Shown here piece after piece: positions 1 to 8,103 of a stretch of DNA of 40,477 bases (position 1 is the stretch's first letter; every line of letters begins with the position of its first letter). The notes beneath the pieces were generated by a model. It made no database searches and had not been told where the DNA came from. It saw nothing but the letters and a program-made list of their open reading frames with translations. The position numbers were made by a program, and so were the translations under genes. Where the stretch lies: the NCBI GenBank assembly GCA_028823955.1, contig JAPPFE010000039.1, positions 1 through 40,477 on the forward strand. Direction: 5' to 3'. Source of the DNA: Candidatus Dadabacteria bacterium. Lineage in GTDB: Bacteria; Desulfobacterota_D; UBA1144; Nemesobacterales; Nemesobacteraceae.

Positions 1-186
1 CTCCCCTGAAAAGAGCTTATCGAAGTCAGTGGTGCACTTTAAAGTTCAAGTGGTGGAATGATAAGAATCCCTACAATACGTATAGTCCTAGAGAATGTCT
101 TTAAGTCTGTATCTTCTGGAACGATAGGAGTGTTCTCTCTTCGCTTACCGTTTCTCATGGCAAATCCCTATATGGTTATAATGTAA
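1..186. other. Left-edge noncoding stretch
   Basis: No convincing gene is visible here. There is a small dyad around the palindromic ACTTTAAAGT near position 40. A TATAAT hexamer lies at 177-182, just before the first gene, but no good -35 element sits at the right distance. The one short minus-strand frame (39-158) has no recognisable product. Confidence 0.5.
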
Positions 187-1425
187 ATGAATATATTAAT
201 TCCTTTTCATTACGTTTACCCATTGCGAACAATGAAATCGCAGAAAAAGCTATCTAAAAAATCAACCTCATTCCAGATATGCCATTCGATAACGGAAGTC
301 GAAAAAAGAAAATACGACTCCATCCAGCCCGATAACAACCCCTTTTTCGAGTTTGATTTTCTCTTCGCTCTCGAGAAATCCGGATGTGTGGGCCCGGGCA
401 CCGGATGGGAGCCGTGCCACCTTCTGCTGCGCGAGGGGAAAAAGCTTGTCGGGGCAGTTACGTTCTACCTGAAAACCGATTCCTACGGCGAGTACATATT
501 CGACTGGCAATGGGCGCGGGCCTATCAGGACGCGGGGTTAAGATACTATCCCAAGGCGGTCGCAGGAGTGCCGTTTACGCCGACAACCGGCCCGAGAATA
601 ATCGTTCGCAAAGACTACGACTATGAAACGTGTGCGCGGGCACTCATAAAGAAACTGGTTGAAGTATGTTCTCTTAAGAGCCTCTCTTCAATACATTTTC
701 TGTTCGTAACAGAAGAGGAGCAGGAACTGCTCTCTGACTGCGGGTTTCTCTCAAGACTCACCCACCAGTACCACTGGCATAACTCGGGTTATCTCTGTTT
801 CGATGACTTTCTCGGAGACCTTCGCTCTGGAAGAAGAAAACAGATAAAGAAGGAAAAACGCCGCCTCGGCGATCTGGGCGTTGAGATCTCGGTACTCGAG
901 AAAGAGCAGATACGACGCGAGCACATAGACTCCATCTGGGAATTCTATATGAACACCAACTCGAGGAAATGGGGAAGCGCCTATCTTAACAGGGAGTTTT
1001 TCGACTCGGTGTTCGAGACGTACAGGGAAAAAACCGTGCTTGTGATCGCGCAGATAGATGGCCATCCGGTCGGTGGCACCATAAATTTCAGAAAAGGCGA
1101 CAAGCTCTACGGCAGGTACTGGGGATGCAACATAGAGATTCCGTACCTTCATTTTGAGTGCTGTTACTACAGACCGATAGAGTTTGCCATAGATAACGGA
1201 ATAAATGTCTTCGAGGCCGGCGCTCAGGGCGAACACAAGTTCCTCCGCGGTTTTGAAGCGGTACCGGTTTACAGTTCCCACCTGTTTTTCAACCCCGGGG
1301 CGCAGAGATCCATAGATAACTTCCTTCGGGAAGAAAGACCCTACATGCGCTCGCTTATCTCAGAGTACAACAGACACTCCCCGCTTAAGCGGGCCCGCGG
1401 TGGCAAACCGGAAAAAATCGTATAA
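187..1425 (+). CDS. GNAT/FemAB-like N-acyltransferase (DUF482, COG3146 family)
   Basis: This 412-residue protein resembles the DUF482 predicted N-acyltransferases, which carry a GNAT-like fold related to peptidoglycan FemAB enzymes; substrates are not established for most members. The conserved family start is near residue 50 (NNPFFEFDFL), followed by GTGWEPCHLL and a C-terminal half with GRYWGC, a Cys/Tyr-rich FECCYY segment and the signature FEAGAQGEHKFLRGF near residues 335-355. No signal peptide or membrane segment is obvious, so it is probably cytosolic. The start is uncertain: ATG at 187 has no Shine-Dalgarno and lies only 4 bases after a TATAAT hexamer, so the in-frame ATG at 232 may be the real one. 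clpS follows after about 10 bases, so cotranscription is likely. Confidence 0.8.
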   Translation: MNILIPFHYVYPLRTMKSQKKLSKKSTSFQICHSITEVEKRKYDSIQPDNNPFFEFDFLFALEKSGCVGPGTGWEPCHLLLREGKKLVGAVTFYLKTDSYGEYIFDWQWARAYQDAGLRYYPKAVAGVPFTPTTGPRIIVRKDYDYETCARALIKKLVEVCSLKSLSSIHFLFVTEEEQELLSDCGFLSRLTHQYHWHNSGYLCFDDFLGDLRSGRRKQIKKEKRRLGDLGVEISVLEKEQIRREHIDSIWEFYMNTNSRKWGSAYLNREFFDSVFETYREKTVLVIAQIDGHPVGGTINFRKGDKLYGRYWGCNIEIPYLHFECCYYRPIEFAIDNGINVFEAGAQGEHKFLRGFEAVPVYSSHLFFNPGAQRSIDNFLREERPYMRSLISEYNRHSPLKRARGGKPEKIV

Positions 1426-1435
1426 AATATTGCGC

Positions 1436-1771
1436 ATGTCTGAGCGCGAGAATCCGACTCATACTAGGGACCCCCAGCAGGTCGTCAGGGAGGATATCCG
1501 GGTAAAAAGGCCGGATATGTATATGATAGTCCTGCTAAACGACGACTACACCCCGAGGGACTTCGTAGTCTGGGTTCTCATGAAGGTGTTCTTCAAAAAT
1601 GAAAACGACAGCAGAAATATAATGCTCGAAGCTCACACCAAGGGAAAAAGCGTCGTCGACTGCTATACCTACGACATAGCTACCACGAAGATAAGACAGG
1701 TAAAAGACCTGGCGGAGAAATACGAGCATCCGCTGAAATGCATACTTGAAGTCCAAAAGGCGGAGAGCTGA
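1436..1771 (+). CDS. clpS: ATP-dependent Clp protease adaptor ClpS
   Basis: ClpS delivers N-degron substrates to ClpAP and modulates ClpA specificity in the cytosol. The core matches the family: LLNDDYTPRDFVV (Asn-Asp-Asp contacts the substrate N-terminal amine), EAHTKGKSVV with the pocket His, and the C-terminal YEHPLKCILE. From ATG 1436 the protein is 111 residues, close to the usual 100-110. A GTG at 1400 would add 12 residues and overlap the upstream gene; neither start has a clear Shine-Dalgarno, and I prefer 1436 on length. clpA starts two bases after the stop, the classic clpS-clpA arrangement, so coupled translation is expected. Confidence 0.95.
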   Translation: MSERENPTHTRDPQQVVREDIRVKRPDMYMIVLLNDDYTPRDFVVWVLMKVFFKNENDSRNIMLEAHTKGKSVVDCYTYDIATTKIRQVKDLAEKYEHPLKCILEVQKAES

Positions 1772-1772
1772 C

Positions 1773-4028
1773 ATGGTAGCATCAGAAGAACTCGAAAAAA
1801 CCCTCTACCGAGCCTACCAGCAGGCAAAAGACCGCAAGCACGAGTTCATCACCCCGGAGCATATACTCCTTGAACTCACAAGGGACAAAGTCGCCGTGGA
1901 AGTGCTGATAGAATGCGATGTCGACACCGGGCTTCTCGCAAACGATCTTGAGGAGCACCTAACTAAAAACGTATCCTCGATCGACTCCCCCCATCTCCCC
2001 GAACCGACGTACTCCGAAGGAAGCAAATACATCTTCAGGGTGGCTTCAATGCACGCCGAAAGCGCGGAAAAAAAAGAAATAACCGGGGCTAACATACTGG
2101 TCGCCATGTTCAGGGTTCCCGAATCGCACGCCGTGTACTTCCTGAATCGCCAGGGGCTTACCCGGTTTGCCGTTATAAAGCATATCTCCCACGGAAAAGG
2201 CGAGGGGACCGAGGAACATCAGGAAAAACCCGCAACCACCAAGGAACAACAGAAGGAAACAAAAAAGACCGAGACCAAGAACCCCCTTGAGCTTTACTGC
2301 ACGGACTTGATCGAAAAAGCCCGGAACGGGAGCATCGACCCCCTCATAGGAAGAGAGAAAGAGGTTCAGAGGATAATCCACATTCTCGGCAAGAGAAAGA
2401 AAAACAACCCCGTGCTTGTCGGGGACGCGGGGGTAGGGAAAACGGCGATCGTTGAAGGGGTAGCTCACCGCGTGGTTTCCGGGGAAGTCCCCGAAGCGAT
2501 GAAAAACCTCAAGATACATCTTCTAAACATAGGAACCCTTACGGCCGGAACGAAATACAGGGGGGACTTCGAGGAAAGGCTAAACGCCGTAATAGACGAA
2601 ACCAAGAGGGATCCGGACAACGTGCTTTTCATAGACGAAATCCACACGGTCATAGGAGCCGGAGCGGTTTCCGGAGGAAGCCTCGACGCGTCTAACATGC
2701 TAAAGCCCGCCCTTGCCGGAGGAGACATAAAGTGCATAGGAACGACGACGCTTAAGGAATACAGGATCATCTTCGAGAAAGACCACGCGCTTTCTAGAAG
2801 ATTCCAGAGAGTAACCGTGGATGAGCCGTCGGTTGAGGACTGCGGAAAAATCCTGTTCGGACTTAAGCGCCATTACGAAAAGTACCACAACGTGAAATAC
2901 TCCCGGGGAGCGATAAGGGCGTGCATAGAACTCTCCGACAGGTACATAATGGACAGAAAGCTTCCGGACAAGGCGATCGACATCATGGACGAGGCCGGAG
3001 CCGCAGTGAAGCTCCGCAACCCTGATCCCGAGATAACGAGACAGGTAAAAGTGTCCGACATGGAGAAGCTGGTCGCGAAGATCGCCAAAATACCGACCAA
3101 ATCGGTAAAAGCAGAGGACCGAAACCTCCTCCACGACCTCGGGGACAACCTAAAAGAGTTCATCTACGCCCAGGACGAGGCCATAGACAAGCTCGTAAAC
3201 GCCATACAGATGTCGCGAGCCGGCATAAGCGAACCGGAAAAGCCCGTGGGCTCCTTCATGTTCTCAGGACCTACGGGGGTCGGCAAAACGGAGCTTGCGA
3301 AAAAGCTCGCAGAGATCCTTGGGGTTGAATTCATACGTTTCGACATGAGCGAATATATGGAAAAACACACCGTCTCCCGCCTCATAGGCTCGCCGCCCGG
3401 ATACGTCGGCTATGACCAGGGAGGACAGCTTACCGAAGCCATATACAAATCTCCTCACTGCGTACTTCTGCTCGATGAGATCGAGAAAGCGCACGAGGAC
3501 ATATACAACATACTGCTTCAGGTGATGGACCACGCGACGCTCACGGATTCAAACGGAAGGAAGGTGGACTTCCGACAGGTAATTCTGATTCTGACGACGA
3601 ACACCGGCTCAAGGGAAAGCATGAACAGGAACGTCGGGTTCGCGAAAAAAGAGTTTGAGGACAAAAGCCCGGAAGCCATAGACAGGTACTTCTCTCCGGA
3701 ATTTAGAAACAGGCTGAATGAAATCATCAGGTTTAACCCTCTTGATATAAAGATAGTGGAGAGAATAGTTGACAAGATGATCGGAGAGCTTCAGCAGAGG
3801 CTCGTCCCGAAAAAAGTAACGATCAGTCTTACGCCGGAAGCAAGGCTTTTTCTCGCCCGCAAGGGCTACGATCCCCAGCTCGGCGCAAGACCCGTGCAAA
3901 GAGTAATAAACTCCGAGGTGGCGGAGAAGCTTTCAAAGGAAATCCTCTTCGGCGAACTCTCAGGCGGCGGCAAGGCGATTCTCTCCCTTGAAGATGAACA
4001 GATAGTTCTTCGGGCGGAAACTGACTGA
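1773..4028 (+). CDS. clpA: ATP-dependent Clp protease ATP-binding subunit ClpA
   Basis: ClpA is the AAA+ unfoldase that feeds substrates into the ClpP peptidase. The protein has an N-terminal Clp repeat domain (residues about 1-145), a low-complexity Lys/Glu/Thr linker, AAA-1 with Walker A GDAGVGKT and Walker B VLFIDEIHT, and AAA-2 with Walker A GPTGVGKTE and Walker B VLLLDEIEKAH, ending in the ClpB D2-small domain (GYDPQLGARPVQR). It lacks the long ClpB/ClpC middle domain, and at about 751 residues it fits ClpA (E. coli about 758). ATG 1773 is preceded by AGGCGGAGAG overlapping the end of clpS; an in-frame TTG upstream at 1746 lies inside clpS and is less likely. clpP is not in the window. 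Confidence 0.97.
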   Translation: MVASEELEKTLYRAYQQAKDRKHEFITPEHILLELTRDKVAVEVLIECDVDTGLLANDLEEHLTKNVSSIDSPHLPEPTYSEGSKYIFRVASMHAESAEKKEITGANILVAMFRVPESHAVYFLNRQGLTRFAVIKHISHGKGEGTEEHQEKPATTKEQQKETKKTETKNPLELYCTDLIEKARNGSIDPLIGREKEVQRIIHILGKRKKNNPVLVGDAGVGKTAIVEGVAHRVVSGEVPEAMKNLKIHLLNIGTLTAGTKYRGDFEERLNAVIDETKRDPDNVLFIDEIHTVIGAGAVSGGSLDASNMLKPALAGGDIKCIGTTTLKEYRIIFEKDHALSRRFQRVTVDEPSVEDCGKILFGLKRHYEKYHNVKYSRGAIRACIELSDRYIMDRKLPDKAIDIMDEAGAAVKLRNPDPEITRQVKVSDMEKLVAKIAKIPTKSVKAEDRNLLHDLGDNLKEFIYAQDEAIDKLVNAIQMSRAGISEPEKPVGSFMFSGPTGVGKTELAKKLAEILGVEFIRFDMSEYMEKHTVSRLIGSPPGYVGYDQGGQLTEAIYKSPHCVLLLDEIEKAHEDIYNILLQVMDHATLTDSNGRKVDFRQVILILTTNTGSRESMNRNVGFAKKEFEDKSPEAIDRYFSPEFRNRLNEIIRFNPLDIKIVERIVDKMIGELQQRLVPKKVTISLTPEARLFLARKGYDPQLGARPVQRVINSEVAEKLSKEILFGELSGGGKAILSLEDEQIVLRAETD

Positions 4029-4074
4029 ACTTCTCCCGGAGCGCACGCCGCGGCGGAGAGCGGCCAGAAAACTC

Positions 4075-5097
4075 ATGATCTCCATACGCGAAACTGCTAA
4101 CAAAATGGTCCAGTACGTGCTTCCCGAACACTCGAACAACCACGGGACCCTGCACGGCGGAATACTCATGGACTGGATTATGCTCACCGGCAGCATCACG
4201 TCCTTTAAGTTCGCAAACGGGCCAGCGGTCCTAGGGGCTACAGACAGCATAGATTTTCTTAACCCCGTAAAGATCGGGGAAATAGTAGTTCTTGAAAGCT
4301 GGGTTGAGTATGTGGGAACCTCATCCATTGAAGTCGCGGTACGCGTGCACTCAGAAGACGGGGAGACCGATGAAAAAAAGCTTATAACCCTCTCCTATAT
4401 GGCCTTCGTCGCCGTGGACGAAAATGTAGGAGCGAGAAAAATAGAAGCAAAACTAAGCGCGTCCAGCACGGTTGAACGGGAGCTTATAGCCCGGGCAGAG
4501 GAAAGGAAGGCTCAAAGACTTCCAGAGATAAAAAGAAGGCAAAGAAACGTCTCCAACGTAGCGGATGAGACGGAAAGTTCAAGGCTCATTTTCAATACCA
4601 CCAAGATGGTGCTCCCGGAAGACGCCTTCTACGGGAAATTTATGTCCGTAGGGAAGCTTATGAAGTACATTGATGAGAGCGCCGCCATTTTGGCGAAAAG
4701 GTTTACCAAAGGTGTTCTGGTTACGGGATCCCTTGACGACCTTTTCTTCTACTCGCCGCTTAATGTCGGGAATCTGATCGAATTCAAGGCGGGCATCACC
4801 CATGTGGGAACAAGGTCTCTTGAACTGGCGATCAAGGTCGATTCGTATGATACACAGACCGGAGAGTCATCCCACGCGTGCACGGCGTTTCTCACCTACG
4901 TGAAAGTCGACGAAGCCGGAAACCCCGTCCCGGTCCCCGAGTTCACCCCTGAAACTCCCTACGAAATCCGGCTCTGGAAAGAAGCGGAAAAAAGAAAGGC
5001 AAAGAGAAGAGCGAGGGTGGAGAGAGCCAAGAGTCTTGCCGATGATTACCTGAACGAATACAAAAAAGTAAGCTCACGATCAAGAAAAGAGAGTTGA
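4075..5097 (+). CDS. Double-hotdog acyl-CoA thioesterase
   Basis: The protein is two tandem hotdog domains (about residues 1-130 and 175-300) joined by a charged Lys/Arg/Glu-rich linker, as in the BACH/YciA-type acyl-CoA hydrolases. Domain 1 has the family signature NNHGTLHGG followed by MDW; domain 2 has the shorter FYGKFMSVGKLMKYIDE, so the two halves are not equivalent, as in eukaryotic BACH, where one catalytic residue comes from each half. A paired fold in one chain replaces the usual homodimer. The reaction is hydrolysis of acyl-CoA to free acid and CoA in the cytosol; chain-length preference cannot be read. The C-terminal about 40 residues are very basic. It follows clpA by 46 bases and precedes murI. 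Confidence 0.88.
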   Translation: MISIRETANKMVQYVLPEHSNNHGTLHGGILMDWIMLTGSITSFKFANGPAVLGATDSIDFLNPVKIGEIVVLESWVEYVGTSSIEVAVRVHSEDGETDEKKLITLSYMAFVAVDENVGARKIEAKLSASSTVERELIARAEERKAQRLPEIKRRQRNVSNVADETESSRLIFNTTKMVLPEDAFYGKFMSVGKLMKYIDESAAILAKRFTKGVLVTGSLDDLFFYSPLNVGNLIEFKAGITHVGTRSLELAIKVDSYDTQTGESSHACTAFLTYVKVDEAGNPVPVPEFTPETPYEIRLWKEAEKRKAKRRARVERAKSLADDYLNEYKKVSSRSRKES

Positions 5098-5171
5098 TCG
5101 CCTTCTCCGGCGGAATTTGAAATCCGTTTTTCCCATCCCCGGAGTAAGCACGCAGCCACGACGGCAGAATT

Positions 5172-5984
5172 ATGGAAGAGAGAAAAAACCGGCCAATAGG
5201 GATTTTTGACTCGGGAATAGGAGGACTTACGGTCTCAAAGGAGATAATGAACCTTCTTTGCGAGGAGAATATCGTATATCTCGGCGACACGGCCAGAGTC
5301 CCTTATGGAACGAAATCCCAAAGAACCGTAAGAAAATACGTTGAGAGCACCACTAATTTCCTTTTATCAAAAAACATAAAACTCCTGGTCGTGGCGTGTA
5401 ACACCGCATCTGCGTACGCTATAGAGATGCTGAAAGAAAATCTCGAAATTCCCGTTGTGGGAGTAGTGGAGCCGGGAGCGAAAAGAGCCTCGGAACTCAC
5501 TGTTAACGGGAAGATAGGGGTAATAGGCACCCAGGCGACCATAAAAAGCGGCTCCTACGAGAAAAAACTGCGGGAAATCTGCTCCTCTTCAATAGAGATA
5601 CACTCAAAACCCTGCCCGCTTTTCGTTCCGCTTGCAGAAGAAGGATGGGAAAATGATGAAACCGCCGTCCTTATAGCCGAGAAATATCTTGGAGATCTCA
5701 AGGAATCCGGAATAGACGTGCTGATACTAGGCTGCACGCACTACCCTATTCTTAAAAACACGATCGCCGGGGTTATGGGCAAAGGGATAAGTCTCGTCGA
5801 TTCAGCTGAAGAAACCGCAAAGCAGACCGAAAATATACTAAGGTCCCAGGGGTTGCTAAGAGAAGACGGCAAGGCGCGGGAGATGTCGTTTTACCTTACC
5901 GATGATTCGGAAACCTTTACTTCAATCGCGTCCAGATTCCTCGGAAAACCCATGGAAAAAACGGAAGTCGTCGATATAGTGTGA
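5172..5984 (+). CDS. murI: Glutamate racemase
   Basis: MurI interconverts L- and D-glutamate by a two-base cysteine mechanism, supplying D-Glu for peptidoglycan. Near the N-terminus, IGIFDSGIGGLTV holds the conserved Asp13; VVACNTAS carries catalytic Cys76, and LGCTHYPIL carries catalytic Cys188 with His190. The length of 270 residues is normal. The start is ATG 5172. The gene converges with etfA, and only 9 bases separate the two stops, without a recognisable terminator between them. Catalytic residues are all present, so activity is expected. Confidence 0.97.
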   Translation: MEERKNRPIGIFDSGIGGLTVSKEIMNLLCEENIVYLGDTARVPYGTKSQRTVRKYVESTTNFLLSKNIKLLVVACNTASAYAIEMLKENLEIPVVGVVEPGAKRASELTVNGKIGVIGTQATIKSGSYEKKLREICSSSIEIHSKPCPLFVPLAEEGWENDETAVLIAEKYLGDLKESGIDVLILGCTHYPILKNTIAGVMGKGISLVDSAEETAKQTENILRSQGLLREDGKAREMSFYLTDDSETFTSIASRFLGKPMEKTEVVDIV

Positions 5985-5993
5985 CGGGTTCCG

Positions 5994-6977
5994 TTACTCG
6001 GACAAGGCTTTTTTGAGCTCTTCCGTAAGCGGGGGAAGAACCTGGAAAAGGTCTCCGCAGATTCCATAATCGGATTTCGCGAAAATCGGGGCTTCCGGAT
6101 CCTTGTTTATGGAAACTATGACCTTTGATGAACCCATGCCGGAGAAATGCTGTACCGAACCGGATATGGCAACCGCGACGTAAAGCACTGGAGATACCGC
6201 CTTTCCGGTCTGGCCGACCTGCATGTCATATGGACAGTATCCCGCGTCGACCGCGGCTCTTGTCGCCCCAGCGGCCGCGCCAAGCAGATCCGCAAGATCG
6301 TATATGTGATTGAAATTCTCCTCGCTTCCAAGTCCTCTGCCGCCGGAAACCACCCTCTCGGCCTCGGTAAGCTCGGGTCGGTCGGATTCCTTGGTTTTCA
6401 TTTCAATGACCTTGATCTTTATGTCGGCATCCGTAATCCCTGCATCTTCGCTCACTACCTGCCCCGCGCCGGCCGACTCTTCCTCCTTAAAGGAATTGGG
6501 CCTCACGGTGGCGATCATCGCACTTCCGTCGCCGTTAAACTCCTGGGTGGAGATTGCTCTGCTTGAGTGTGAATACCTTTTTATCCTGAGCCTTCCGTCG
6601 TCGGTCATGCCTATATCTACGCAGTCCATTGCAAGCCCCGAACCCGTGCCAGAAGCGACTCTGGGCATATAATCCTCGGCGAAAGCCGTGTTGCCTGAGA
6701 GCACAACCGCCGGAGAGTGTTTCTTTATAAGTTCGCAAAGGGCTTTCACGTAACCGTCAGGATTAAAATCCCTGAGGTTGGGATTATCTACCACGTAGAC
6801 TTTCTCCGCTCCGTAGCTTGCAAGCTCAGAAACCCTGTCCGAAACGCCGCTCCCGAGCAGCACTGCGCAGACGGAACCTCCAAGTTTTCTTCTGGCCTCG
6901 GAAAGAACCTCAAACGTCACCTTTCTTATCTGTCCGTCAGCCTTTATATCAGCAACAACCCAGATTTCACTACTCAT
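5994..6977 (-). CDS. etfA: Electron transfer flavoprotein alpha subunit
   Basis: EtfA binds FAD and, with EtfB, carries electrons from acyl-CoA and related dehydrogenases to ETF:quinone oxidoreductase in the inner membrane. The N-terminal domain (about 1-190) has the usual loose ETF fold. The C-terminal FAD domain is clear from VVSGGRGLGS, GATRAAVDAGY, GQTGKAVSPVLYVAVAISG and SINKDPEAPIF. The length of 327 residues is standard. AGGAGG sits upstream of ATG 6977. It lies downstream of etfB across 55 bases and is likely the second gene of a two-gene operon. No dehydrogenase or ETF-QO gene is adjacent, so the electron donor is unknown. Confidence 0.97.
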   Translation of the reverse strand: MSSEIWVVADIKADGQIRKVTFEVLSEARRKLGGSVCAVLLGSGVSDRVSELASYGAEKVYVVDNPNLRDFNPDGYVKALCELIKKHSPAVVLSGNTAFAEDYMPRVASGTGSGLAMDCVDIGMTDDGRLRIKRYSHSSRAISTQEFNGDGSAMIATVRPNSFKEEESAGAGQVVSEDAGITDADIKIKVIEMKTKESDRPELTEAERVVSGGRGLGSEENFNHIYDLADLLGAAAGATRAAVDAGYCPYDMQVGQTGKAVSPVLYVAVAISGSVQHFSGMGSSKVIVSINKDPEAPIFAKSDYGICGDLFQVLPPLTEELKKALSE

Positions 6978-7032
6978 TTAATTCAAGCCTCCTAGCGATA
7001 CTTTCTGATAAAGCAATTCCGGATGTCCCGGA

Positions 7033-7875
7033 TCATATGACCTTCGCGTCATCTCTCAAAAGCTTAACGAGTTCCCTTGCGGACTCGGCAATCTCATCTC
7101 CCTTGACCGTGGTCTCGTCGCTTCCTTTTATGATTCTCAGTTTTCTCTCCACCTCGGGAACTTCAAGACTCACTGTTTTTATCTTCGCCCCGGACTTGCC
7201 CACGGCATCCCTGTCAATACCGAGAGAACCGAAATCCACATCGTCTAGGGAGACTGTTTTCATCGGTTTTCTCTTCGCTTTCATTATATTGGGAACGGAC
7301 GCGTAGCGGGGCTCGTTCATAGCGTCGGGACAGGTTATAAGGGCCGGGAGAGAAACCTCGACGGAAACGCTCCCGCCATCGATCTCTTTCTGGCAGACAA
7401 GTTTTTTCTCGTCCGGCTTTACGTCAATCACCTTACTTACAAGCGCAAGATGGGCAATTCCAAGTTCTTCGGCTATCTGTATGCCCACCTGAACGGATTC
7501 CTCGTCAATGATCTTCATCCCCGTGAAAATCAGGTCCACCCCCTCGATATTTCCGAGTTCCGACGCGACTAGTTTTGAAATGACAAGGGAGTCAACGGTC
7601 TCCCCGAGAGCTTCATCCGAGATATGCACTGCGGAATCGGCGCCCATTGCAAGCCCCTGAAGCAACGCCTGTGAAGCGCGCTGCGGGCCCGCTGTGATCA
7701 GAACAACTTCGCCCCCGTATGCTTCCTTGGTCCTGATGGCCTCCTCAACGGCGAATTCATCGTAAGGATTCATGATCCATTTCATGCCTTCTGTATCTAT
7801 GGAATCGCCGGAGGAATCGACCTTTATCCTCGCTTCGGTGTCCTGCGTCTGTGTTATAAAAACCACTATCTTCAC
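7033..7875 (-). CDS. etfB: Electron transfer flavoprotein beta subunit
   Basis: EtfB is the AMP-binding partner of EtfA. Recognisable segments are the N-terminal KIVVFITQT, MKWIMNPYDEFAVEEAIR (the start of the beta-subunit nucleotide fold), ALAMGAD-like GLAMGADSAVHI, DLIFTGMKIIDEESVQVG and a C-terminal NIMKAKRKP, which is the family signature. At 280 residues it is slightly longer than the usual 250-260 because of a C-terminal extension. The GTG start at 7875 has GGAGG nine bases upstream. The leader contains a consensus promoter and an intrinsic-terminator-like hairpin (see those entries), so expression may be attenuated. Confidence 0.97.
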   Translation of the reverse strand: MKIVVFITQTQDTEARIKVDSSGDSIDTEGMKWIMNPYDEFAVEEAIRTKEAYGGEVVLITAGPQRASQALLQGLAMGADSAVHISDEALGETVDSLVISKLVASELGNIEGVDLIFTGMKIIDEESVQVGIQIAEELGIAHLALVSKVIDVKPDEKKLVCQKEIDGGSVSVEVSLPALITCPDAMNEPRYASVPNIMKAKRKPMKTVSLDDVDFGSLGIDRDAVGKSGAKIKTVSLEVPEVERKLRIIKGSDETTVKGDEIAESARELVKLLRDDAKVI

Positions 7876-7923
7876 CTGATACTACCTCCATGCTGGACTG
7901 ATTTAATCTAGAGATGAAAATTC

Positions 7924-7955
7924 AAAAAAAAGGAGCGGAAAAGCTCACTCCTTGC
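7924..7955 (-). terminator. Intrinsic terminator or attenuator in the etfB leader
   Basis: On the minus strand an 8-bp stem (AAGGAGTG paired with CGCTCCTT, one G-U) with an 8-base loop runs into a tract of eight T. This has the form of a Rho-independent terminator. It lies between the promoter at 7966-7993 and the etfB start at 7875, and also 150 bases after the stop of the upstream peptide-binding gene. It may terminate that gene's transcript, or act as a leader attenuator for etfBA. Confidence 0.75.
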
Positions 7956-7965
7956 TAAGCGTATC

Positions 7966-7993
7966 ATTATAAATACTAGGGAATTGCTGTCAA
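7966..7993 (-). promoter_or_regulatory. Consensus sigma-70 promoter upstream of etfB
   Basis: On the minus strand TTGACA (7988-7993) and TATAAT (7966-7971) are separated by 16 bases, a perfect match at both hexamers. The predicted transcription start is near 7959, directly before the hairpin at 7924-7955. Confidence 0.8.
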
Positions 7994-8103
7994 GAACAGA
8001 AAGCCCCCCTGCAGAGAGTTATCCTCGGAGAAAAAGCCGGATTTCCACCCGCACCGCAGGCGCCCGGAATCATCAATCGTTGTTCCGAGGCTCAGGAGCA
8101 CTG

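Noticed and set aside
39-158. Short minus-strand frame of 39 codons with AGGGA before its ATG
   Set aside because: No recognisable domain, close to the window edge, and no supporting promoter.
751-1281. Long antisense frame over the N-acyltransferase gene
   Set aside because: It is a reading-frame shadow of a well-supported gene and has no known motif or ribosome site.
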